Positions 21,757-32,876 of a stretch of 64,000 bases of DNA are shown one piece after another. Under the pieces are notes generated by a model. It ran no database searches, was not told the origin of the DNA, and saw nothing but the letters and a program-made list of their open reading frames with translations. The stretch lies in assembly GCF_051020955.1 (NCBI RefSeq), contig NC_135019.1, positions 10,747,501-10,811,500 of the forward strand, given 5' to 3'. The position numbers and the translations under genes are program-made. The DNA is from Megalopta genalis (Eukaryota; Arthropoda; Insecta; Hymenoptera; Halictidae). The first letter of the stretch is position 1. Each line of letters starts with the position of its first letter.

Positions 21757-22911
21757 TTAAGGGCGAAGAAGTACAAATTAACGTAGCTGCGAACGAAATC
21801 GTACTGCAAACCGACCATTCGAATTAAAAAAACCATTGTCTCTTTCCATTATTTTTTATACGATACTTGAAGCCAACAAATCAGCTCCACTGATTATATT
21901 AAATGCAGATCCCTGTTGTCTTTTACAGTAATGTTCCTGGGTACTTCCGAACGTTTAAATTAATAGTTCTAAGACTTTTGTGAAAGCTAGATGTGAGTGA
22001 TACAGCGTCGGGTACGATTTATCCGGTAGATATCGCTTTAGGGGTTGCTGTAACGAAAGCTGTGCTCGCATAAATTAATTCAGCGAGCCCATTTTATATC
22101 CATTACAATCCAGGTGCACGAATAACTCCTGCCCCCTAATCGAGCATCAATTTCGTCCCAATTTGATTCGCAAAATATTAACGTGACGGTTAACCGAACG
22201 GTGCATGGAAACAGCGCGTAAAAGTTAAGAGGAATTTTTATAAAATGCCCGAAACGAATCGAATTAGCGAATTCGCTTTCGATGAAACGTAAGTAATTTC
22301 GATCGGGGCCTCGAACGAAATTTCCGTTGATTAAATTCCTTGAATAATCCTGCCGGCGATTAATTGCGTTCAAGCGGAGCTTCCACGGCCCGTAACAATA
22401 CGATATTTTCGAGGAACGCATTTTTCTCGCGCTACGTCGTAGCTCGCCGAAGTAAATCTAGACTGACTCGGGAGGGGGGGGGGGGGGTCGAATTTGTTCC
22501 CGAGTACAAAAGACGTCCTCGATCTGACAGAGCTAGCGGGGGGAACCTAATAATTCCGATCGCTGGTTGCCGATAATAAAGTGAAATATCGTCGCGTGCG
22601 GCTATATACAATACGCTCGTTCGAAACAAGTCACTGCCGACGAGTGTTTATATTTCGTTATCCGGCGCTACGCACTGTTCACAGGCTAATAACACCGCGC
22701 GGAACGTGCCTGAATATCAAGCGTTTCCAATTGAATCGTGTGAATTTCGTTTTGTGAAACTTTACAATGTCGCAATTGGGCCAGTCGTTCGACGAAACGG
22801 TCGCGCCGATTTTTCAGGCATTTGCGCTAATCTGACGGAAAAATGTTTGCGATGAAAGTTGACGAGCAGTTCGAGGAGAACGACGTGCAAGAATAAAAAT
22901 CTCGAAAAATA
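21757..22911. other. Unique sequence, no gene seen
   Basis: Mixed composition with a poly-G run (13 G) at about 22,475. Open frames present on both strands show no recognisable domain. Confidence 0.5.
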
Positions 22912-23473
22912 TTAGGTCTACCGGAAAGTTCTGTCCGTTTTTGAATTGAAATATAACACGATTTTCATACATTTAATAATATTTATTGTAGAATATACTT
23001 TCCATCGTTACTTGTGACTTCTTGCCAGCGTGATGGCAACTTGTAAATGCCATTTTTAAAAAATGATTTATTTTTAGAGGCGAAGAACTCGACTAGTGCT
23101 TGATTGACATCAGCTTCAGTTTTGAATTTTTTTCCTTTAAAAAGTTTTGCAAAGAGAGAAACAAGCGATGATCGGAGGGTGCTAGGTCTGGGGAGTATAG
23201 CGGATGCGACAGAATTTCCCAGCCTAGCTCTGCGATTTTCTGACGAGTCGCCAAAGCAGCATGTGGTCTGGCATTATCATCGGTAGGCATGTTTTCACGA
23301 TCGCGTCTCGCTTAATAATGGCATGAGACATCTTTGTTTCAGTTTATTTAGGAGATTACATGTGTGTAAATGCAATTATAAAGAGAGATAGTCATATATG
23401 TCTCAAATCAACATGTGCATATGGATTGAAACCTGAAGTGACACTATCGGACAGAACTTTCCGGTAGACCTAA
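22912..23473 (-). mobile_element. Internally deleted mariner element 1
   Basis: A 562-bp element with TA duplications at 22,910 and 23,474 and termini TTAGGTCTACCGGAAAGTTC. The minus strand (23,290-23,093) encodes the C-terminal part of a mariner transposase: DNARPH, then YSPDLAPSD, with exactly 34 residues between the two aspartates (D34D). The N-terminal DNA-binding region and the first catalytic aspartate are absent, so it cannot make transposase. Confidence 0.92.
23093..23290 (-). pseudogene. Mariner transposase, C-terminal fragment
   Basis: A 65-codon frame with the second and third catalytic aspartates (D5 and D40 of the frame) of the DD34D triad and the family motif SPDLAPSD. The family normally has about 345 residues and the first two thirds are missing here. 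It lies inside mariner element 1. A DNA relic, not a functional gene. Confidence 0.9.
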
Positions 23474-23582
23474 TATTTTCACTCGATAATAAGCTCGGGT
23501 TACTTGGACTTCTTTTTAAAAATAGCATCACGTATTTTTAACTTTACAGCGTTACAGCTTTTTAGCTTTGAAATTTGCAGAA

Positions 23583-23800
23583 CAGTAATGTCTCCCTAAT
23601 CGACGCTCAGATTGCCCACAAAAATAGGCAATTTGGGAAGAGTAGATACGATTATTCGAGTCTTGCAGCTCATTCTTATAATTGTTGACAATGGGCAACG
23701 AAAAAAACGAGTTGCAAGGCTCGAATAATAATGGTATCTCCTCTTCTCAAATTGTCCATTTTTGTGCCCAATCTGAGCGTCAATTAGGGAGACATTACTG
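23583..23800. mobile_element. Foldback element (CAGTAATGTCTC family)
   Basis: 218 bp with long inverted arms. The left arm begins CAGTAATGTCTCCCTAAT and the right end is its complement, followed by TA. Arms extend inward through CAATTTGGGAAGAG and the rest of the element, giving a near-complete hairpin. Confidence 0.88.
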
Positions 23801-24118
23801 TAATTGAGAAAATAATTTTCCTACGCGTCAGTGAAACGTACAAGTAACGCAGTGCCAGGGACACGTTCGAGCTGACTCTATATCGTAAAAGTCATTGTGT
23901 AAAGGTCATTGTGTGAAGGTCATTATGTAGTAGGTCGTAATCAGCTCTAAAGTAGCTCCTAGACAGCGCGAGATAACATCAGAATCACCGAGGACTAATC
24001 CGTTCGTCTACGAAGCTCGCGAACCTTCATGGTTTCCTTCGTATATTCGCGTCCAAAGGATACACTAAAACGTCGTCTATTTGCCTCAATGTTTCATTGT
24101 TACACTTTCCAAAATGTA

Positions 24119-24656
24119 TTAGGTTGGAAACTATGGTTTTTGATTAGTCTGCATTCAACTGGGACTGAGAGAGGTTCATTACAACGTGCGCTCGATATTT
24201 TCAATTTATAAATTTTAAAGGTGTTCTTCTTACTCATTTTGCAAAATTTGTTCATGTTTGTGTTCCATTTTTATTTTATATTTCTCCGAAACCAGATGGA
24301 AACAAAACGCGATTTACATCTACCTTTTTTCGTCTGAGTACAAATTGAATCGTAGTGCAGCTCAAGCTTTCGAGAAACATTAATCAAGCTGGTTCCAAAA
24401 ATTTCGTTCTGGCAATTTGAGCATCGTCAATGAGGAAGACCACCGGTCCATATTGATAACGAGGAATTAAGGACGACTGTGGAATCCGATCCGGACACAA
24501 CTATTCGTAAACTTAGGACTAAGCTAGGAACTAGCCATACGGCTGTGTTGAAACATCTGCGTGCAATAAACAAAGTAAAAAAAATTGGACTCGTATGTGC
24601 CGCACGAACTGACGGAACTAACCAAAAAAACGCCCGTTTCATAGTTTCCAACCTAA
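24119..24656 (+). mobile_element. Internally deleted mariner element 2
   Basis: A 538-bp element with termini TTAGGTTGGAAACTATG, TA on the left and TG (decayed TA) on the right. The termini differ from those of element 1, so it is a different mariner lineage (TTAGGTTGG-type). It keeps the transposase N-terminal region and has lost the whole catalytic part; the coding remnant joins directly to the right terminus. Confidence 0.9.
24395..24630 (+). pseudogene. Mariner transposase, N-terminal fragment
   Basis: Three reading frames in succession give the expected order of mariner N-terminal motifs: WFQKFRSGNLS near 24,392; DNEELRTTVESDP with a helix-turn-helix of the TSHTAVLKHL type (24,445-24,585); and, after a shift in an A run, LDSYVPHELTE. 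Several frameshifts and the missing DD34D domain make it a pseudogene. Confidence 0.88.
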
Positions 24657-25694
24657 TGGATAGATTAGAAACGGGGAAAATTCGACGATATCTAAAGAAA
24701 GCCATTCCTATTCCCCGGTGGATCGTGAAGGGACGAAAAATCACCGTGGGGACCTCGATCTGCTGCGCGCAGTAACCCAGGGGATGGGGATGATGAAGCG
24801 AAGCAGAGGGGGTGGTCGTCCGCGTGGGTGTCCGAGCAGGTCCGCAGTCTCGTGGCACGACAAGAGCGTGCGTCGATCAAAATTAATGTTGCCATTACGA
24901 TCTCCTCGTAACTTTCTCTGACCCGGCGGTTACCGAAAGGTTGCCTTGGTGTTTGCGAGTACGTGTTGCGTCCGCGATCCGCTTGGCAACCCTTCAACTC
25001 CGTATCTGGCCTGGAAAAGGGTGCAATCGAGCTCGTGGGCGAGGTCTGGCTCGGAGGGACGGGTTCGCGGCGGGTTTGCAGAACGAGCGTCCGACGCTGA
25101 TCGCGAGGAGAGAGCGTGTGTGTCCGCGGAGCGGATGATTTCTCGGAGCGGATCGGAGCGCGTGCGCAAACCTCGTCCAACTCGGCGTGGCCGTTTCCGG
25201 CGTGTCCGTCGCCTGTGCCGCGCTGCACACACCGACAAAACGCGGAGGGTCCGAGCTCGGCGCGTCTCTGCTCGGCTACACGTGTCCGGGTTCTCTCCGG
25301 TGTCTGTGCTTGACACACCGGGGTCCGCGCACACCAGGGTGCACACCTAAAAACTCGGAACCGAGCCAGCCATCGCCTCGCCTGGAACACACCGCTCTGC
25401 CCAGGGAATTCGTCTAATCGCGCGTGCATCCGCGCAAGACCGGCCTTTCTTTCGCCGTTTCTGTTTGCCTCGTCCCTCGTCGCGAACAAAAGCTCGGCGG
25501 GAGGCTGGTCGGTCGGGAGAGGGAGCGAGAGGGAAAATAGGCTCGAATCGGTGGAAAAACGTGGGCGGGGTGGCACCTTAGATCCCGCGGCGGCACGATT
25601 TACGATCGTTTGGCGGGAACATATTTGGGTCGGCGTTTGTTAATCGAGAGAACCGCCCGGCTTTCCCAGGACCTCTGCGTCAGGGCGCGGAGTA
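24657..25694. other. CpG-rich block, possible promoter or first exon
   Basis: 24,880-25,600 is strongly CpG-rich and open on both strands for long stretches. No domain or clear splice pair is visible. It may be the 5' region of an unseen gene. Confidence 0.4.
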
Positions 25695-25910
25695 CAGTAA
25701 TGTCTCCCTAACCGACGCTCAGATTGTGCAGAAAAGTGGACAATTTAGGGAGAGGAGATACGATTATTCCGGCTTTGCACCATGTTTTTATAGTCGTTGA
25801 CAATCGGTAACTATAAAAACAAGTCGCAAGGCTCGAATTCGCAAGCCTCCTTCTTCCTAAATTGTCCATTTTTGTGGACAATCCGAGCGCCAGTTGGGGA
25901 GACATTACTG
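25695..25910. mobile_element. Foldback element (CAGTAATGTCTC family)
   Basis: 216 bp with TA on both sides (25,693 and 25,911). Arms begin CAGTAATGTCTCCCTAAC and end in the complement. Same family as 23,583 and 58,486. Confidence 0.9.
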
Positions 25911-28179
25911 TAGTCCGCCGCGTTACGTAAGCGAGGGTGACGGAAATGGCCCGTGACGCGGTCTTCTCGGAGGCCCGGAGGCCCGGAGGCCCAGAGGCGG
26001 AAGGACCTGCCGGAGAATATGGGGCTCTCAGGACTTTGGCGGCTCTCGAGGGCTGTTTGAAAACTGCTCTCTTGGATCGCACGACCCCGCGTGGGTGGGG
26101 GCTGAATCGGCGCGACGGTGCTGCTGGCAGCAGCACGTTCGATAACGGGGGTGGTGGTTCCACCTTTCGACTGCTCGCTCGCTCGCTCGCTTGCTCGCGA
26201 GACGTCGGAACTTTCGAGGGTGGTCTTGCGTAGAGATGTAATCGGGCCAGAGTGCACACGCGATGCGTATGCTTTGTGTAACGTCGGTTTTCCTCGTGCC
26301 CGGTCCGGTGACGGCTCGATCCCGATGCCACCGGTTCTCGGCCTCGACTTCCCCCGTTAATTGGCCGAACGGAACTTCGCTTACCTGTCTCCTCGCGGAC
26401 GATCGATCTTCTTGTTCGACGGAAGTTGTACACGATTCGCTGAATCGTGCAACACGAACTTGTCCGGATTATCTCGCCGGGAGTATCTTCACGCAAAAGT
26501 CAAAGAGGAGAGCTCGCGGCTCGCTGGAAGCGCGATAATTGGACTACGGATATGCAATGTTTTCGTCTTTGTCGTTGGATTCGAGCTGAATACATACTTC
26601 CGACGGGGCGGCATTATCTTGTTTTTCAATCGAGCAATGATCGCGGTTAGAGTTGTTTTAAAGCGTTTGTCTTTCGTTATCGAGTTGTATTTTTGTTAAC
26701 AGAGAGCGAATTGCACTTTGACTCGCTTGCATCCTGAACATAATACAGCAGAAACTCTCTTATCCGAAGGTTTTTATTTCGGTAATATTCCGATAGCAAG
26801 ACATTTTATTATCTAAAAATGTCATTCTAGTTTTCTATCAGGCGATCATGCGTCTAAATAATACAATGATTGGACAACAGGAAAAATGCCGCATGTCATA
26901 ATTTCGAAAAACTCAAGTTATTGTATTTATTGAACCGCGTAGCGCATGAGATTTACGTATTTATCGGAGAGAGCATCGTGCAAAATATCTTGTAGACTGA
27001 ACAAAATTATGCAATTTCATGGTAATACGAAGCATTGCAGCGATCAGAATTTCAAGCGAGAATATCTTCGAAGTGAAAACACGTGGCAAGCGGCGTTCTT
27101 CCTCGCAGCCACAGAATTATGATCGCGCTATCGTCGGATATAGAGCCATCGGAATTCATTGATATTACCGAGCGTCGCATCTGAGACTTCCTTTGCAAGT
27201 AGGACTCGCTAGGAACGCGGGGGACGATAAAAGCGGGAAATGCGGAGAAGAAAAAAGTCGGGGGAAAGACTGGGTGTCCGTGTTCGAATAACTCCAGCGG
27301 CGCGGTGCGCGCGACGGTCGTTTTTGTCGAACACTCTTCTCCGGCCCGCTCGAGCAGCGTCTGAACCGCGAACTTGACGAGCGAACGAGTTTCTTGGCTG
27401 CCGGTCGATACCGAGGATAGACCCAGCGAAACGTTAAAGCTGGCCGGCCAGGTGGGCGCGATTTCGAACAAAAGAGACGTCGCCGGCCATAAATAGAAGA
27501 AAAAAAAGGAAGCCGCGCGTTAGGAAGTTTCGACGAGTCGATAAATCCGCCTCGAATGGACTCGGAGCGATACGCGCGCGGCCCGACTTCGGGCTCGGGA
27601 TCGGCTCGGGCTCCTCCGATTCGAGCAGAGGGTGGCCCGCGGTCGCGGTCGCGGCCTAGTCCGCTGCCTGTCCCCTTTCGGCCCCCTCCGGCGCCACCAA
27701 ACGCTGACCTCGGCCGGCTGTCATCATTTTTATCGCGTCCCCCTAACGAATCGCGACTCCGCGCCGCGCAGAGCCGAGTAATTACACCCGGCTCGGATGG
27801 AATGATACACTCGCCCGTAATAATTCCTTGTATTCACGACTATCTGCTCGTTATTTCCCGATAAGGACGCGGCCGCGCGTTCTCTCCTCGAGCCGAACCT
27901 TGGGCGTAGTATTTTAAGAGGCCCTCCACACTCGTTCCACTCGCTCGACGACGTAACGCCTCGGCTCGTTGACGAAATTATGCCCACCCAACACCCACGC
28001 CAGGCTCTCTAAACCTGGGCTCGAGGCGCGGAGATGCTTGCTTTCTTGCGCAGATTCTTCGTCAGCTGTTTGCGGCTTCGCTGGCACGACATTGTTGAAT
28101 TTTGCTTTCTACGCGGAGTGCCTTGCGGATATCGGGCGGAGATTCGATTATTCATTCATGCGTTCGTGACATTCGTGTG
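25911..28179. other. Mostly unique sequence, CpG-rich in parts
   Basis: CpG-rich segments lie at 25,940-26,480 (including CGCTCGCT runs at about 26,175) and 27,540-27,980. The stretch between is ordinary AT-rich sequence. No gene recognised. Confidence 0.4.
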
Positions 28180-28400
28180 ACATTCAGAATATTCAGACCT
28201 CTCAGAACTTTCAGGACTTTCAGAGCGTTACGAATTTTCAGAACTTTCGGAACTTTCGGAACATTCCGAACTTTCGAAACACATTCAGAATATTCCAAAC
28301 TTTCGGAACTTTCAGAGTATTCCGAACCTTTTGAACTTTTGAAACTTTTGGACCTTCTGGAACTTCTGGAACATTTGGATCTTTCAGAACATTCATGACA
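28180..28400. repeat. Degenerate short-period repeat (GAACTTTCG)
   Basis: About 20 imperfect copies of a 9-10 bp unit around CAGAACTTTCGG. The repeat is open on both strands, giving low-complexity peptides rich in Leu/Glu or Ser/Lys; this follows from the repeat and is not evidence of a gene. Confidence 0.85.
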
Positions 28401-29246
28401 TTCATTCAAATGTTGTTCAGAACATATATTCATTCCTTCTTCATTTGTTCTTTTATTTTTATATTATTATTATTATTAGCATTATCACTTATTAATTAAA
28501 CGGGCGACATACTCTCGATAGATTTGGGGGATAAAATTAATTTTTGTCGCGGATAAAATTAATGTTGTTTGCTATAGGAATTTATATATGTACGTGGCGA
28601 TACTGTTAGGACAATTGTAATGACTATGAAAGGTGCGGTGGATTTCTTCTCTTAAAATGAATTATTAACCTGCTTGGCAATGCAAGATGCGCATATAAAT
28701 CTAGCAATTGCCAAAGAAAGTATGGCTACTCGAATCTCAGAATATCCACGCAAGGGTTCAAAAATAGTGCTAATAGTTTGAAGATTTTCATCGGAACTTG
28801 GAATTAGCCTGCTCGATCGATGCAACATTTCTGCCGATATATTCGAGCAGAACCGGACTAACGAACTTGATGCGAGCGTCTTCGACCTAGGCTTCGTTGT
28901 CCATTGATCCGGAAAATCGGAGTTACGTTTTTCTGTCGGTGAGTAATTGCTCCTCGACGGAAATGATTTTATCGAGCAAAGCGAATAACTTGATCTCGCG
29001 GATACAATTCCTTCCATCGATTAATGAAATCATCGGTACATTCGTACGGGAAACTGTGATTTGTTTTTTCACTGCGGTATGCTCTGGAATACTGGTAAAT
29101 TAAGGTTGTTCCATCGACATTCGAAGCACCTATTTAACAAAAATATTACCGAGTATGCTTAGATCGATTTATCATTTTATTTGTCAATTTTTGTCAACAT
29201 ATTTTCGAAGACACTCCTTCTAAACACGTTAAGTTTTCTGCAGAGC
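28401..29246. other. Unique sequence, no gene seen
   Basis: AT-rich at the left with a short TTA-triplet run at 28,461-28,478. A minus-strand frame at 28,652-29,017 has no recognisable domain. Confidence 0.5.
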
Positions 29247-29250
29247 TTAA

Positions 29251-29455
29251 CCCTTTGCACTCGAAGCTATTTCAACCGTAAATCTAGAACAGTTTTTCCG
29301 ACTTATAGTATTCTCATTTTATACGACAAAGTGCATCTTACGCGTACGAAATTGTGTCTTTTGTTACATCAACTTTGTTTAATAGAAAAACGATCTCAGA
29401 ACGCGATATAACAAATTTCAGCGGAGCCTCGGAGTCACCACTCGACTGCAAAGGG
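29251..29455. mobile_element. TTAA-flanked element, complete 205-bp copy
   Basis: Perfect TTAA on both sides (29,247 and 29,456). Termini are CCCTTTGCACTCGA and TCGACTGCAAAGGG. It is the most intact short member of the family seen at 13,898 and 21,089, with no coding capacity. Confidence 0.9.
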
Positions 29456-29459
29456 TTAA

Positions 29460-30560
29460 TAAAACATGTGAAAATTGAAATTAATTGTTAGAAATTGGAA
29501 AATCGATGAGAAACAAATGAGCTCCGCCGTACGAATGTTAGAGTAAATAATCGAATTACCCGATATTTTAAAGTTTATTTATCCGATATTCGATTCCGAA
29601 GAAAACTTTCGTTTCAATAGAGTCTTGCATACAACACATATAACTCTTGCAATATGTTCGAACATACTGAATTTTGCTAGAATGATTAGAATACAAGAGA
29701 CTTAAAATACCATCCATTATAATAAATTTTAAGCCTCTATTTCAGTGTTATTAACTAAATTACTATAATTTTATGAGAAATCTTAGGCGTTGACTTTCGC
29801 CAATTACGCTTAATACAATCGATTATCCAGTGTTCCACGTAGCCATGAAAGAAATCATAGTGCAACGGTTTAACAGAATTAGCAACCCCGAATGAAACAT
29901 CTCGCAGGCCGTAGAGTTCGGCGCACCTAACGGTTGGATTCCCATAGGTTTCCATGGAACGCAGACGCAAGAACAACAGCGAACATTCACCTAATCGCGG
30001 GTTAGCAGCGAGCGTAGCTATCGCAATTTCACAACGAGCGACTTAACATATCCAATTCAACGTCGCCCTGACGACGACAATAGCAAGCTCGGCGCGAACT
30101 TTGTAATCAAGGGAGCGCATCCGAACGAGCCTCTGAACCGCTAAGCATGGTGCGCCGGCCGCATTCCCTTGTCAGACGCGGCAACCATAATCGCGTCTCC
30201 CGTTCTCGCGAGTCGTTGTCGTTGTGCGCCGTCGACGACGGCTGCAGACGGGCTGCTACGAGAGCCCAATGAATTCCGAAAGATTCGCTGCCGGCGAGGA
30301 AGGAAGAGTTTACCGAGTCGTGTCTGTTCCATTTTCTACGAACAATTGAACGTATCTTCCGGGGAATTATTTCTGAGAACGGTTTACAAATATACCGAGT
30401 GTACCAGATTGTATCGTGGTACATGGGGATGGATTCTTCGGGAAGGAGGGAGTCGAAAATGTCGAACGAACGTTTTCTCGTTTCAGGAGAAAATAGGTTC
30501 CAAAATTTTCGACGCTGCCGATTTGATTAAACCTCGGACGACCGACCGTTTTAACAACCA
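29460..30560. other. Unique sequence, no gene seen
   Basis: AT-rich, then a CpG-richer part at 30,060-30,320. A plus-strand frame at 30,169-30,624 runs into the neighbouring foldback element and shows no domain. Confidence 0.45.
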
Positions 30561-30784
30561 CGGTAATGTCTCTCTAATTGACGCTCAGATTCTCCACAAA
30601 AATGGGCAATTTGGGAACAGGTGATACGATTATTCGAGCCTTGCGAGATACGATTATTGTCTTTACAATCACGAATCGTCAACAATTATAAAAACGAGCC
30701 GCAAAGTTCGAACAATCGTATCTCCTCTTCCCAAATTGTCCATTTTTGTGGACAATCTGAGCGTCAGTAAGGGAGACATTATTG
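30561..30784. mobile_element. Foldback element (CAGTAATGTCTC family)
   Basis: 224 bp. The left terminus is CGGTAATGTCTCTCTAATTG, the right end is the complement (GGGAGACATTATTG), and TA follows. It has near-complete inverted arms. Confidence 0.86.
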
Positions 30785-30786
30785 TA

Positions 30787-32050
30787 CACTATTGGAAATG
30801 GGTAGATAAATAAAAGTAAAACGCAGTGAATTAAACTTATCCCTTTTAGTTTATTAATTTGATGTACGAGGAAGGACCGTCTTTACTCTCCTGATTGCTC
30901 CAGGAGACTGAAGACTATTCACAAAGACGAAACCAAAAACGTCACCTAAAGACAAAGAGCACTCTGTTCTATATACATATGAAATCATTGTTTATCTAAT
31001 GGTACTCTGGCGAGACTCTCGGCGTCGATTCGTTTTTGTAACTTATATGCTAGAAGGAAAAACTTCTGAGTATTCAAAAGAGAGAAAATAATCCAATATA
31101 CACGGTTCACGATTATCCCAATAATTTTCAGCTTTTCTCCATGAACTTTTCAAAGCATATTTTCGAAAATTCTTCTTGCAGATCCGTTACTCGTTTCGGC
31201 TGTTCCCGGTGTAACGGCAATTTGTTTCACCCAATTTCCGTAGATCGAGTAATTGGGCGACGATTAAAAGTGCACTGGGTCAAATTAACCGGGTAACCGC
31301 CGACCGAGGATTGATTTAACGCTCGGCGAAAATGAAATCTCGTCTGAGAATATTTTGTTCGATGGAATGTTCGAAGAAATAAATTAATATTTAATATTTG
31401 ACGTAGGGACACCGTGCGAAACATCGCAATTTCGTCGGTCAAGGACCTACACTCGAATGTAACGAATGATAGCGTACGAAAAGCTTCTAAATTCGTCTGT
31501 TTAACAAATTTAAACAGTTAAGAAATAAAATGCTGCATCCATCGGAGAAAGCTTCTCGGTGTATGTAACTGTTGCACACAGCATCGCGTCCACGTTTTCG
31601 ATTTTCGAACGAGACAGTCTCGTAAGAAGCGTAATTGTCGGCTGATCCCTTTTCGGATCAGGCCGCTTTTTCCTTGAAGCATACTCGTGTGCCAGGCTCG
31701 CGTTGTGCAAACCGAAAAAAGCCGCTACCGCTCGGAGCTTAACGTGTTAAAGTGTATTTGTGTTATCAACAAGTGTCTTAATCAATCATAGTTCCACGCT
31801 ATTAACCCCCTTAAAGTGGACTATTGGGAACGCCGCGGCTCTATGCAATTTTAACCCTCGTCTGGCTCGCCTACGAGATTCTAGGACTTTTTTAGCAACC
31901 GCGATCTAGCTGTAGTTGCGACGAAAATCCTCCGAGCCAGCTCAATAATTTCTGACAGAATATATTCCTCCCCTTCTTACACAGCTTAGAAAAATATTGT
32001 ACTTTTGTAGAAGACGAACTTCCTCGGAGAGCAATTTTGAATATTTTTGT
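30787..32050. other. Unique sequence, no gene seen
   Basis: AT-rich to mixed. A motif CTTAACGTGTTAAAG at 31,738 recurs at 34,674 and is of unknown meaning. No exon recognised. Confidence 0.45.
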
Positions 32051-32054
32051 AATG

Positions 32055-32430
32055 TATAAAATATGAAATATTTGATAGAAACGTGGAATTTCAGTACGAA
32101 AGAAGGAGGTGAAATATAAATTTTCAGATGAAATATAAAACATTTGTCAGAAATATGGAATTTACTTGCGAAGAAGATAACTGAAAATTATATAATCTCT
32201 GTTAGTGTAGTTAATAATATGAAATCAAGTACAAATCATTTAATAGAACCATGGAATTTATTTATTTAACTTATATCTATTAGCGTAGTTAATAATATGA
32301 AGTAGAATATAAAACATTTTACAAAAGCATGATATTTATACGCGAAGACAAGGGCAAAGATCTAAATCGACGAGTAAATCGGATTAAAATAAATATGGAG
32401 CATTCAATATAACCATGGAGTTCATGTATG
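32055..32430. repeat. Degenerate tandem repeat, unit about 75-95 bp
   Basis: Five diverged copies marked by TTTGATAGAAACGTGGAATT-like sequence at about 32,067, 32,143, 32,237, 32,318 and 32,402. GTTAGTGTAGTTAATAATAT appears twice. Old and AT-rich. Confidence 0.65.
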
Positions 32431-32800
32431 AGAGGAGAAGTGTATTGTGAGATCAAAGGCAAGCCGTACGATATAACTAAACGGTTTATAAAAATTGTAG
32501 TAAATGGAAAAATCCTGATAAAATTGATGCATAGACATGAAAATGAAGAATTGATTGGGATTAACGGGGCCCGAGCAGAAGTTAGAATGTTATTTCGGTG
32601 GAAGAGGTATTACTCGGCGAACATAAATAGCAAAAATGGTTGCGCGGCCGATTGCTTATCCGGCAAGATCCTTTCTCGTAGCGGCGAACGTGTTAAACGT
32701 TGACAGCGAGGCAATATCGCTGAGTTATCGCTAAAATTGTGCAGGCGCGAGGCGTTGGACGAGGCTCGGCTCGTTTCGAGGTTGACTTTTTTGCGTGAGC

Positions 32801-32876
32801 TCTCTCTCTCCCTCTCTCTCTCTCTCATTCTCTTTTTCTCTCTTCTTCTCTCTTTCCCATTTTCTCTTCTTCTCCC
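32801..32876. repeat. (TC)n-rich microsatellite
   Basis: Imperfect CT dinucleotide run grading into TTCTCTC pyrimidine sequence. Confidence 0.92.

Noticed and set aside
24692..25576. 294-codon minus-strand frame
   Set aside because: CpG-rich sequence with open frames on all sides, Arg/Pro/Ser-rich and no domain. Treated as a CpG-rich block.
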